Assembly (NCBI RefSeq): GCF_006636215.1
Contig: NZ_VIFM01000090.1
Location: 1-38,330, forward strand
DNA from: Myxococcus llanfairpwllgwyngyllgogerychwyrndrobwllllantysiliogogogochensis
GTDB taxonomy: Bacteria; Myxococcota; Myxococcia; Myxococcales; Myxococcaceae
DNA: 38,330 nt
Direction of reading: 5' to 3'
The position numbers and the translations under genes were made by a program. Shown here in pieces: positions 1 through 8,088 of the stretch (its first letter is position 1; each line of letters opens with the position of its first letter). The notes below the pieces were generated by a model, which saw only the letters and a program-made list of their open reading frames with translations, made no database searches and had not been told where the DNA came from.

Positions 1-1471
1 AAGCCTCTCCCATGGCCTCGAGGACGGACGCTGAGTCCGCGTCAGGTACATCCGCACAGGGCCCCTCTCGCGAGGGCGCCCTCGGCTTGTCCCAGTGCAA
101 CTGGGTGGACGTGGGGCCCTGGCACATCTGCCAATCCGGGCCACGTCCTGGAAGGACACTGGGGGGCTCGGAAGGCGACGCAGGCCGCACCTCCTCCCCG
201 GAGAGAGCCTGCAGGGCCCACCTCGCATGGCTCCGCGCCACGGGGGACGCATGCGTCGTCAGCACCTGTTGAAACAGCGGCTCCAGCTCCTCCACATGGG
301 CCCGAAACGCGTAGCTGCCCAGCGCCCGGACTGCCGCCGCCTGGACTTCGCTGTGCGGCTCGTACACCGCCTGGCGCAGCGCCTCGAGGGCGGCTGGGTC
401 GCCCAGGCGTCCAAGGGTCTCCGCCGCCCGCGCGCGCTCCCACCCCTCCTCCCCCGTGGCCAGCAGGCGCAGCAGCAGCTCCGTCGCGGCCGGCCGTGCC
501 ACATCCCCCAGGGACGCAAGGCTCGTGAGGGCCCGGGCACGGCATTCAGGCACGGCGAGCTGCTGAAGGACCTCCGGCACCGCAGCAGGGCTGTCGAAGG
601 CCACCAGCGCCTGCAGCGCCACCGGCGTGAGGCGCACGTCCGCCCGCTGGAGCGCCTGGAGCACCTCGGGGGCTGCCTCCACCCCCTGGCGCTCGTAGGC
701 CGCCAACACCGACGCCACGTAGGCCGCGCGCGGGGTGCACCCGTCGAAAACTGCCGCGCATCCTGACGCTGGAGCTGACTGGCAGGACGTCCCTGGTGGG
801 CGCAGGAGCGTGGGCTCCGCCAGCTCCCGCGCAAGGAGCGACCGCAGGCGCGGAACGAAAGTCTCTGAATGCGTGACGGCGCGCCGGGCGAGCACGTAGC
901 GCACCCGCACCAGCTCCTCCCAGCTCGACTCCGGACTCTCCAGCACCTCCAGCAGCACCGGAGCCAAGGTCGGTCCGAGGTGCTCCAACGTCGACGTGGG
1001 CGACTTCAGGAGGTTTCGCACAATGGCTGGCGCTGCTCGCGCGTCGTCGAGCGAGGAGAGCGCGTGCAAGGCCATCCCACCGGGCTCCCGTTCATACGCA
1101 GCGAGGAGCGAAGGTACGGCCCGCCTGGCCTTCTCTTCCATGGCCGCCAGCGCCCGTGCCGCACCGCCGCGGACGCGACGGTCCGCATGGTGGAGAAGTG
1201 GAACCAGCCGGGGGACGACGTCCTCCCCCTCGCGCCCCAGCTTCCAGGCAGCACACTCCTGCTCGGGCGGCAGCCGTCTCTCCCTGGTGTCTGGGCCGTG
1301 GACTTCCTGCAGGAGCGCAAGGCACGCATCAGCCCCCTTGCAGCAGCCCTCCCACGTCATGACGTCGTCCCGCCTCCACGTCTGCCGGGCACACCCCAGC
1401 GACAGCGCCACCACCGCGCACACGAGCCCAGCCAGCCAGCGGGGACGCCCGGACTTCACCTCTCCCTCCAT
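1..1471 (-). CDS. HEAT-repeat lipoprotein, partial (runs off left edge)
   Basis: The reading frame is open from an ATG at 1471 to the left edge (490 codons with no stop), so the C-terminus is missing. Residues 10-30 form a lipoprotein signal: basic RPR, a hydrophobic stretch, then lipobox LSLGC and Ala, so export and lipid anchoring are expected. The rest is dominated by alpha-helical HEAT/PBS-lyase-like repeats, for example segments reading VPLLHHADRRVRGGAARAL, LGRLGDPAALEALRQAV and HSEVQAAAVRALGSYAF. HEAT repeats are protein-interaction scaffolds; no catalytic motif is visible and no specific function is assigned. Start choice: GAGG lies 7 nt before the 1471 ATG; an in-frame ATG at 1486 is possible but has a poorly spaced Shine-Dalgarno. 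Multi-repeat lipoproteins of this kind are common in Myxococcales, which is one reason for the host assignment. Shorter open frames on both strands across this gene are shadows. Confidence 0.75.
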   Translation of the reverse strand, partial: MEGEVKSGRPRWLAGLVCAVVALSLGCARQTWRRDDVMTWEGCCKGADACLALLQEVHGPDTRERRLPPEQECAAWKLGREGEDVVPRLVPLLHHADRRVRGGAARALAAMEEKARRAVPSLLAAYEREPGGMALHALSSLDDARAAPAIVRNLLKSPTSTLEHLGPTLAPVLLEVLESPESSWEELVRVRYVLARRAVTHSETFVPRLRSLLARELAEPTLLRPPGTSCQSAPASGCAAVFDGCTPRAAYVASVLAAYERQGVEAAPEVLQALQRADVRLTPVALQALVAFDSPAAVPEVLQQLAVPECRARALTSLASLGDVARPAATELLLRLLATGEEGWERARAAETLGRLGDPAALEALRQAVYEPHSEVQAAAVRALGSYAFRAHVEELEPLFQQVLTTHASPVARSHARWALQALSGEEVRPASPSEPPSVLPGRGPDWQMCQGPTSTQLHWDKPRAPSREGPCADVPDADSASVLEAMGEA

Positions 1472-1523
1472 GTCATCGCCTCTCATTCTCCCTTCGCTGT
1501 GAGGGGACTCCGAACCCAACGCT

Positions 1524-2138
1524 TCAGCCAGTCACGAGCCGCGCAGCGAAGGAGCGCTGCGCTCGAGGTGCCTTCACGACGCGAGTGCCGGCTACCCAGT
1601 CGTGGAGGCATCGCCGCTCCTCTCCAACGATGAAGAGCGCGTCCACGAGGCCGAGCCAGCCGAAGTAGCCGCAGAGCGCCAGCGGGAGCGCGTTCCTCAG
1701 CAGAGCAATGCGCCACACCTCCGCCGGACGGCCATCTCTTCGGACGACGCGGATTCCCAGGAGCCTCTTGCCGAGGCTCGCCCCCGTGCCCCGAACCAGG
1801 CGTACCTGCACGAACAACACGAGGAGCGCCGGGGCGTAGACCACTGGGGCGTTCATCGCCTCCTCCTCCGGAATGGCCAGGCCCCGGAGCACGCCCAGGA
1901 GCAGGGGCGGCAAGAGGAGCGCAGCACCGTCGACGAGACTTGCCGCGAGCCGGGCCCTGCGCGTCGCCAGCTCAGGAGCGGCGTGAAGGCACCCGAAGCA
2001 CCGGCCCGACCAGGACAAGGCGCAGAAGGCACAAACGAAGGTGCCGCAACGGGTGCAGGCACCGGCTACTGAAGAGCCTGGGTGCTTCGCGCATTGTGCT
2101 TCCGAAATCGATTCAGCGGCTTCGCGGAAGTCGGACAT
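1524..2138 (-). CDS. B-box zinc finger plus RDD-family membrane protein
   Basis: The 204-residue product starts MSDFREAAES. It has an N-terminal Cys/His cluster (CAKHPG, CTRCG, CAFC, CFGCLH) typical of a B-box-like zinc finger. This is followed by an RDD domain of hydrophobic segments: the first carries R-R-A-R-L-A-A-S-LVD, then ALLVLFVQV, then the conserved GASLGKRLLGIRVV loop, and finally LRNALPLALCGYFGWLG and RRCLHDWVAGTRVV. RDD proteins are integral membrane proteins of uncertain, probably transport-related, role; the zinc finger/RDD fusion is frequent in myxobacteria. An upstream extension to 2267 is open but reads as low-quality sequence, so the MSDF start is preferred, although no strong Shine-Dalgarno is seen. 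It is co-directional with the HEAT lipoprotein, 52 nt upstream of it, and probably host chromosomal. Confidence 0.8.
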   Translation of the reverse strand: MSDFREAAESISEAQCAKHPGSSVAGACTRCGTFVCAFCALSWSGRCFGCLHAAPELATRRARLAASLVDGAALLLPPLLLGVLRGLAIPEEEAMNAPVVYAPALLVLFVQVRLVRGTGASLGKRLLGIRVVRRDGRPAEVWRIALLRNALPLALCGYFGWLGLVDALFIVGEERRCLHDWVAGTRVVKAPRAQRSFAARLVTG

Positions 2139-2565
2139 GGGGAGCCGCAGCACAGCTACGCCCGTCCCAAGACAGCAAGTTCCTTCCGCAGAAAGTTCCC
2201 GCCCGAACCGACAAATGCAACCTAACAGGTATAGTCTACTCGACCGTTGGAACAGGCATCTTGCCACCTGCTGGTTACCGCGACGCCCGTTCTTTGCTGT
2301 TTGGGGCTGCCTCGCTCAAGAAATGAGCCCCTTGGAGGGCTCTACTCCGGGGCGGTTCCATCGCGGAGGAACCCTACATCTGGCGGACGAAGGGCCAACC
2401 TCGGTCACGGCTGCTTGCGTGCGTCAAGGCCGATCCAGGAGGGCGTCAGGGCGCGTGACCGAGGCGCGCCCGCCGAGGCGACAACTTCCCTGACACAGGG
2501 GGTTCTCGTCCTCGGAAAACCGGCCTCAGCACGCGAAAATCAGACAAGCAATTTCTGAGCGAATC
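2139..2565. other. Intergenic stretch, no gene seen
   Basis: Several frames are open here but none has a convincing start, domain or codon pattern. The segment at about 2470-2515 (GCCGAGGC...CTTCCCTGA...GAGGG/CAGGG) resembles one at 7178-7212, suggesting these flanks share an origin with the region left of the Argonaute operon. The stretch probably marks the junction between ordinary chromosome and acquired DNA. Confidence 0.4.
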
Positions 2566-3339
2566 CTAATGCTCCTCGAACCATTCCCAGAAAACATCCT
2601 TGAATTCAAAACACGTATCCCCCACTGGAAGTACATTTTTCACATAGTAACACCCGGCCTCCAGAGCCCCCCAGTCCGCCGACGTCGCACGGAGCACACA
2701 AGCATCAGATGGGCGCATTCCCCTGCGACGCATCGGGAGAATAAGATTAAAAACATTCGCCTTCCCACCTCCACTCGACACAAAGCTCCCGTATGAATCG
2801 GAAACAATCACTCGAGACCACGTCTTCTCGCGCCGATGAAACACAACGTAGCAATGTCCGTCTCGTTGCAGGCCGCTTGGCGCGCAGATTATGTATGGAC
2901 GGAAGCCCTGCTCCAGGTACGAGTCGCAATCCTGCTCTGTGTACACCAAGGCAAAGCGCTTAAATATCGGGGAAGGCTCAAACCCCTCCAGATAACGGCG
3001 ATTCACAAAAAGGTCTTCTTCGAGTCTCATGCGACATCGCGCTGGGGCCTCTTCAAGACCAAGTTCGTAACGCTCGACCTCTCTGGCAAGCTCACATCCC
3101 AACGCCTCCGCCATCTCCCATGGAGAAAACTTCAAGATGCTAGTCCGAAGGTGCTTTAGCCGCGCTCCGAGCTCCCGCTGATAAACTCCTTCAGGCGCTT
3201 CAGTCGGTGACAATTGGGGTTCGTGAGAAGCAGGAGCCAAAGAAGCGTTCACAGAAGGTGGGCTCTGTGGACGTCTCTTATGCTCGACCCAGAACTTTAA
3301 CCCATCGAAACATAGCCTGACGATTGATATTGGGTCCAT
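2566..3339 (-). CDS. Unrecognised protein with an HTH-like segment
   Basis: The product is 257 residues and I do not recognise the family. Residues 50-100 (ELGARLKHLRTSILKFSPWE followed by MAEALGCELAREVERYELG) resemble an XRE/Cro helix-turn-helix: RLKHLR, a WEMAEALG recognition-like turn and an E-x-YELG ending. The C-terminal half (about 125-257) is rich in Trp, Tyr, Phe and Cys and predicts a mixed alpha/beta fold with no known catalytic motif; it could be a sensor or small enzymatic domain. The gene is noticeably more AT-rich than its neighbours, pointing to horizontal acquisition. It lies just downstream of the Avs-like gene, co-directional and separated by about 240 nt. A regulatory or defence-accessory role is conceivable but is inference only. 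Confidence 0.55.
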   Translation of the reverse strand: MDPISIVRLCFDGLKFWVEHKRRPQSPPSVNASLAPASHEPQLSPTEAPEGVYQRELGARLKHLRTSILKFSPWEMAEALGCELAREVERYELGLEEAPARCRMRLEEDLFVNRRYLEGFEPSPIFKRFALVYTEQDCDSYLEQGFRPYIICAPSGLQRDGHCYVVFHRREKTWSRVIVSDSYGSFVSSGGGKANVFNLILPMRRRGMRPSDACVLRATSADWGALEAGCYYVKNVLPVGDTCFEFKDVFWEWFEEH

Positions 3340-3482
3340 TCTCGCCTTCCTATGCGGACTCTAACATCCCCTGGATCTCCGACAGAGGATAGAGCCGATG
3401 TAGACGCTGGGCGAGGTAGCAGACCGATTTCACTCCGTGGCGCGCCTGTACCTAGCCCCTATTCGGTCATTGCCTCATGGGC

Positions 3483-3512
3483 GCGTCACTGCGAGCGAGC
3501 GAGGCGCGCGGG
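3483..3512 (+). repeat. Direct repeat flanking the Avs-like gene, copy 1
   Basis: A 30-nt segment beginning GCGTCACTGC and ending GAGGCGCGCGGG matches 7127-7156 at 28 of 30 positions in the same orientation. The two copies bracket the 3582-6962 gene, as expected for a duplicated insertion boundary or a recombination scar. Confidence 0.55.
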
Positions 3513-3581
3513 AGAGTGTCCCGTCTCGCATACTGGCGGAACGAAGTCGCAAAAGGCACTGCCCGGCTTTCCGGTGCAGAA

Positions 3582-6500
3582 TCACCGACGAGGTAGACTG
3601 AGTAGCTTCGCGACAACCGCATTCGCCCTCTCCTCCGTTGCCCGCAGTCGTTCGAGAGAGAGGTGCCTCAGGCGTTCGTCCTTGCGCCACTCGTCCTCTA
3701 AGGCTCCACCTTTTGCTCGGGGATTGTCGAGACAGGACAACCACTGTCGGCAGTCCGACACCATCTGCTTCAGGCCGACCTCAGCGTACTTTATCGCATT
3801 GTCCTCCAGAAGCCCGCGTGCACTCTCCTGGGCATGGTGGGCCAAATGGGCTTTCGCTAGCTCATCTCTCAACGCGCAACTCCGGCGGGCATGCTCGAGG
3901 GGAGGATGCGGCCTGGTCGCGCCCAGGTTCGGAGCCGCCAGCAGCGCCTCCAGCGTCTCTATACCTTTCGCCGCATCTCCCGCCCATCGATACGCCTTAG
4001 CGAGCTCCAACGTACTCCAGTATTTATCCTTCTCATCTTGCAACACTACCACCATCATAAGGCGTTGCGCGAGGAGCGGAAATCCAAGCTCGCGCGCTAC
4101 GGCAGCCGCTCGCGTGACAATATATGCATCAAAATGCGAGCGCGCGCTCGCGAACAAGTCCAGTGCTTCGGCAATGGCATCGAACGCATTCGAGTCCGTC
4201 AAGCTTTCCGCTGATTTGAAGAGCGCCTGGGCCAAATCGGGGCTGGTCTCCCGCAAGACGGCCTCATTCGTCCGGACGCGCCCAATGAACGAGCGCAACG
4301 TGTCGAGCACATCCCGAGAGGAGCCCACTCCGTGGCGGCGAATGGCCTGTGCCGCCTCCCGCAGGAATCGCGCCTGGACATGAGGGTTTGATTCGTGTTG
4401 GCACAGCTTCAGGCCCGAGTTCAACAGGTGAACGCGTTTATCGGGTGAAATAATGCTCTCTGGAACGTCGTCCAACCTCAGTGCCAACAAGATGAGATCT
4501 ACCATCAAGTAAGTCGGAAGGACCGCCGAAGAGCGGTCCGCCAACTCAAGAAGGAGTTGCGCACGACGAGCTGAATCCAGCGTGCTTCGGCCCCTTACCA
4601 GTTGGAGCCTTGCTTGGGCTCGATGAATCTCCCAAGCAACAACACGATCACCCTTCTGAATCATCGCTGCGGAGAGCGCATCAATCGCGAGCAACAGCGC
4701 AGTCCCTTTCACTCGCTGTTCCTCGGAGGAATTTGGATCCTTTAGAAGCTGCTTCGCGTAATGGTGCGTGGCAGAAACCTGCTGTTCATCTTCATCCGTG
4801 ACGACAGCGGTGGGCACTCCGTGCGCCTCGACGGACCGCGCCAGTTCAGCCACAGCCGTCTGCCGGGTGAGCCGCAGGTAATCCGACTTGCTTGCGATCA
4901 TCGGCCCCACCGTGTCCACCAGTTGGCCGAGGGCGACCGGCGGCAGCCGAGCCACGTCTCCGACCGGGTCCGGCACGATTAGTCGAAGCCCGGCCTCCAC
5001 ATCTGGCACGTGAGAAAGGCAGTCAATGTATGTCTCGACCAGCGCGGCGTCCTCCGCGCTTGGACCACCACAAGTACGCGCCCTTCGCAGCAAGTACCGA
5101 TAGCCGTTCACAAAGGACTGAATACGAAGCGGATGACTCTTCAACTCGTCCGCCAAGTCTGATTGTCGAGCCCATGACAACAGCGCGTCACGCACCTCCG
5201 AGGCAACATCGACATCGCTATGAGCGTCTACCCACGCCGCGATGAGTCGATGAATGCGCACGAACCGCTCCCCTCCCAAGCCCGCGCGAGAAGCGACGCC
5301 AGCATCGTTAAGCATCACCCAGTTTCGGGGAGACCCGACCCGCAGTGGCTCGGGCAGCCACAGGACGGGCACTTGTACCTGCCCGAGAGCAATAATGAAG
5401 GCCAACCGCTTGCGGTCGAGGTCTGAAAGGCATGCCCAGGTCTTGTGAATGCCGGCTTCGATCTTCTGATCGATCGACGCGAAATTACCCGCGCGAAGGG
5501 TCTGTTCGAACTCCTCCAGATCGTCCGGCACGAACCCAGAGGTCTGATTAAGCCACCTGAGACAGCTAGCGATGAGCGCACTGTGATCCGAGAGTTCGCC
5601 AATGACACGTACCAAGTCACGGCTCCTCGGCTCTAGCTGCGCTCCCTCTGTCGAGATCTCAAGAAACTCCTCGGCGGACGGAGCTTCAAGGCTGAAGGTG
5701 GCATCGACGTCGTTCACGCCTGGCCCAATCACAATACAGGCCCCTCCTGCACCAGCTCTGAGCAAGTCCCGGATATCGAACGATGGCGCGACATCCGCGT
5801 TATCGAGTACGAGAACACGTCCTCTACCATTTTCGACCAGCGCATCACGCACGCGGCTGACCAGTGGCTTCAGCTCGAGCTTGGTAACATCCGCGACGAG
5901 GAGCTCCGCACCCAGCTGCTGAAGGCCCTGCAACCAGACCTCTTCAGGAGTGCGGCCGGTGGAGCGAGGGAGTTCGAAGTAAGCGCCGTCTGGGTGAGCG
6001 GCAGCGACCTGACAACCCACCTGGGTCTTGCCATCTCCTGGACGCCCTCTGAGCGCGACGCGCTGCTTGCCACTTAAAAGTGCGTCTAGGATCTGCTTCA
6101 TCTTACTGTCGAGCCGCGTGGAGCTTGCGCTGGCGGGGGGCTTGAGCGACGCTTTGCTGTTGAGCGTTCTATGTTGCAGCAAGGCGAGTATGTTCGCGAC
6201 GGCAGCTAGGAGTTCTTCGCTGCGATCCGTCCTGAGCAGAAACTCCGCCAGTTGGCGGTCCCGCAAACTCGGAGTGCTATTCCGGAGTCGTGAGTAGGTC
6301 CAAACCCGCTCATCAAGCACGGCCGAGGACGCAGAGAGCGCCATCTCCCCGAGCCATCCCGAAACAATGTTACGCGCATGTTCGCGGTCGAGCCCTTGCG
6401 ATGAGGCGGTGTGCGTTACCAAGCGATCAAACCGCTGGGTCAGGCTTTCGGTTCCGAGATCCCACTGGACGAGGCCCCAGAATCTCTCGAACTGCAGTTC

Positions 6501-6962
6501 GTCAGCGACGATGCCCGCGAGGTACGGGAACGTAGGGGAGGGTAAGCCCGCTAGATAGCCTGCGAGCGAGTTCCGGATTTCTTCTCGTGTAGCGGAATCC
6601 TGCTTGCCCTGTACCCAGCGAACGAAGGCCGAACTGGAGTCGTATAGGTTTCCCGGCTGCTGGGTGCTGAGGAATACGAAGCGGAAATTCTTGTTGCTCG
6701 AAGCACCCACGGCCCAGCGTTCAAGCATCTTACATGCTTTCTCCTGGGTGAGAGAGAACGTGCCGAGCCGATCCTTGACCTGGATTGCCACCACCGAGGC
6801 ACCGGCAACGGTCACCACGTCCTCGAACGCTTCGACGGCTACCACGAGGTCGGGGGTGTCGGAGGCCAGCAACTCCACGGCGCGCAGCAACTGATGAACG
6901 TACCCTCGAATGGAGGCATGCGCCTCAGTGATTGGATCTCGGGGGATGCTCGGAGAGGTCAT
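3582..6962 (-). CDS. Avs-like STAND NTPase with N-terminal DUF4297/Cap4-like nuclease
   Basis: The protein has 1126 residues. The N-terminus (about 10-200) looks like a DUF4297/Cap4-type endonuclease of the PD-(D/E)XK fold: VAVEAFEDVVTV supplies acidic residues (E44, D48) and VVAIQVKDR supplies the Q61-x-K63 core. The central NTPase has a P-loop GRPGDGKT (305-312) and Walker B VLVLDNAD (382-389), as in STAND ATPases. The C-terminal half (about 600-1126) is all-helical and TPR-like, the usual position of the target-sensing superstructure. This nuclease-NTPase-helical-repeat layout is that of antiviral STAND (Avs) proteins, which sense conserved phage proteins such as terminase or portal, oligomerise and activate their nuclease. 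The gene is monocistronic, flanked by a 30-nt direct repeat, and next to an Argonaute operon. The target is not deducible; another DUF4297 STAND defence family is possible. Confidence 0.75.
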   Translation of the reverse strand: MTSPSIPRDPITEAHASIRGYVHQLLRAVELLASDTPDLVVAVEAFEDVVTVAGASVVAIQVKDRLGTFSLTQEKACKMLERWAVGASSNKNFRFVFLSTQQPGNLYDSSSAFVRWVQGKQDSATREEIRNSLAGYLAGLPSPTFPYLAGIVADELQFERFWGLVQWDLGTESLTQRFDRLVTHTASSQGLDREHARNIVSGWLGEMALSASSAVLDERVWTYSRLRNSTPSLRDRQLAEFLLRTDRSEELLAAVANILALLQHRTLNSKASLKPPASASSTRLDSKMKQILDALLSGKQRVALRGRPGDGKTQVGCQVAAAHPDGAYFELPRSTGRTPEEVWLQGLQQLGAELLVADVTKLELKPLVSRVRDALVENGRGRVLVLDNADVAPSFDIRDLLRAGAGGACIVIGPGVNDVDATFSLEAPSAEEFLEISTEGAQLEPRSRDLVRVIGELSDHSALIASCLRWLNQTSGFVPDDLEEFEQTLRAGNFASIDQKIEAGIHKTWACLSDLDRKRLAFIIALGQVQVPVLWLPEPLRVGSPRNWVMLNDAGVASRAGLGGERFVRIHRLIAAWVDAHSDVDVASEVRDALLSWARQSDLADELKSHPLRIQSFVNGYRYLLRRARTCGGPSAEDAALVETYIDCLSHVPDVEAGLRLIVPDPVGDVARLPPVALGQLVDTVGPMIASKSDYLRLTRQTAVAELARSVEAHGVPTAVVTDEDEQQVSATHHYAKQLLKDPNSSEEQRVKGTALLLAIDALSAAMIQKGDRVVAWEIHRAQARLQLVRGRSTLDSARRAQLLLELADRSSAVLPTYLMVDLILLALRLDDVPESIISPDKRVHLLNSGLKLCQHESNPHVQARFLREAAQAIRRHGVGSSRDVLDTLRSFIGRVRTNEAVLRETSPDLAQALFKSAESLTDSNAFDAIAEALDLFASARSHFDAYIVTRAAAVARELGFPLLAQRLMMVVVLQDEKDKYWSTLELAKAYRWAGDAAKGIETLEALLAAPNLGATRPHPPLEHARRSCALRDELAKAHLAHHAQESARGLLEDNAIKYAEVGLKQMVSDCRQWLSCLDNPRAKGGALEDEWRKDERLRHLSLERLRATEERANAVVAKLLSLPRR

Positions 6963-7126
6963 GTGGTAGCCACGTGGACATGCGCCCTTTCAGCTATTGC
7001 AACGATAGCACCGCAGATACGACGCATGGATAGTCGAATGAGGCGGCCGCTCCGTTCGAAGTCCCAGTTGTGCCGCCCTAAAGCTCAGTTGCAGCGTCAT
7101 GGGTTATCCAAGCCACATCGGGCAGT

Positions 7127-7156
7127 GCGTCAATGCGAGTGAGCGAGGCGCGCGGG
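7127..7156 (+). repeat. Direct repeat flanking the Avs-like gene, copy 2
   Basis: Same orientation and 28/30 identity to 3483-3512 (GCGTCAATGC to GAGGCGCGCGGG). It lies 164 nt upstream of the Avs-like start codon, in non-coding DNA. Confidence 0.55.
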
Positions 7157-7350
7157 CATCGTCAGCTCGGCCTGTCTGCCGAGGCAAGGCTTCCCTGATG
7201 CTGAGGGTCTGAACGTTCGGGGGCCTTCCTCGTCAGGCGATGCATTGCCCGATAGAAGGCCCTTGCTCCACGGGTGAGCTATGCGGTTCTCGCTGCTGTG
7301 CGACTGGACCGTGAGGGCAGCTCAGGCGGAGCCCTGGACTGCTGGCCTCG

Positions 7351-7868
7351 TTATAGAGCGGGCAGGTGCCGATTTGTTGGAGCAGGGGCGGCTGAAGCGC
7401 AGGCCACACCATTGGCAGCAGTAGGTGGCAAGTCGTATCCGCTGAGTGAGCCACCCCAGACGGGGCTCGTGCAGCGGATACGGTACATGGTGCCGTCCAG
7501 GGTGTACCCGGACAGAGAGAGACTATCGCCGAAGAGGCGGGTGCCCTCGGCAGGGTGCCGCACCTCCACCAGCCGGGCTGGCGCAGCAGGGCGGGCGGCA
7601 TGTCGGGGAGCGCGGGGAGATCGACCACCGCGGCATGTCGTGACGCCGAGCAGTGCAGTTGGTGCATGACGAGTTGGTGATGTCCCAGCAGCCCCAGCAT
7701 CACGACGTCAATGAGGTTGGGCTCGGACTCCACCGCCTTCGGACCCCAGGCGCTTGCCGCCAGTTCCTCCGCGATGAGCTTGATGACCGACCAGATGAAG
7801 ATGTACTGCGCCTTCTGCTTCCGAAGCCCCTGCGGCATGCGCCCTCCCACGCGTCGGGAACCACACAC
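7351..7868 (-). pseudogene. Frameshifted remnant of an unrecognised gene
   Basis: Read leftward, a plausible protein begins at 7868 or at the internal ATG (MPQGLRKQKAQYIFIWSVIK...) and looks natural to about 7575 (...LPDMPPALLRQPGW). There the frame degenerates into Pro/Ser/Cys-rich sequence. A second natural-looking piece, in another frame, starts at about 7569 (VEVRHPAEGTRLFG, LSLSGYTLDGTMYRIRCTS) and ends at 7351. One indel near 7560-7575 would join them into a protein of about 160 residues. I recognise no domain. Its position between two defence loci suggests debris from earlier insertions. A chance pair of open frames cannot be excluded. Confidence 0.35.
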
Positions 7869-7923
7869 CCTCCCTGTGGGTGGAGGTATGCTATTCAGGA
7901 TCCGCGTGACGCGACGGGCAGGG

Positions 7924-7956
7924 TCATTTCAACCCCAAGCGGAATTTGCGAAATGA
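7924..7956. promoter_or_regulatory. Inverted repeat upstream of the HNH-APAZ/pAgo operon
   Basis: TCATTTC and GAAATGA form a perfect 7-bp dyad with a 19-nt spacer, 133 nt before the HNH start. It is one of few AT-rich symmetric elements in the upstream region. A regulator-binding or promoter-proximal role is inference. Confidence 0.3.
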
Positions 7957-8088
7957 CATAGGTCCGCACGGACACAGGCATGAGCACCTCGCCAGCACTG
8001 CTTGAGGGGCATCTGCATGTTGGTCCCCCATGCTAGGCACGGTATCTGTCGAAGAAGCGGTGAACGGCTGGGGCAAGGAGAGTCAGAT

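Larger units (their letters stand above)
6963..8088. other. Long region without an intact gene between the two defence loci
   Basis: Apart from the frameshifted remnant (7351-7868) and the direct repeat (7127-7156), no intact gene is supported. A 7-bp inverted repeat (TCATTTC at 7924-7930 and GAAATGA at 7950-7956) lies about 130 nt upstream of the HNH gene and could be an operator. No confident promoter hexamers are seen. Confidence 0.45.

Noticed and set aside
8002-8088. Upstream in-frame ATG (8002) for the HNH-APAZ gene
   Set aside because: The added 29 residues are Arg/Cys/Gly-rich without HNH homology and have no Shine-Dalgarno, while AAGGAG precedes 8089.
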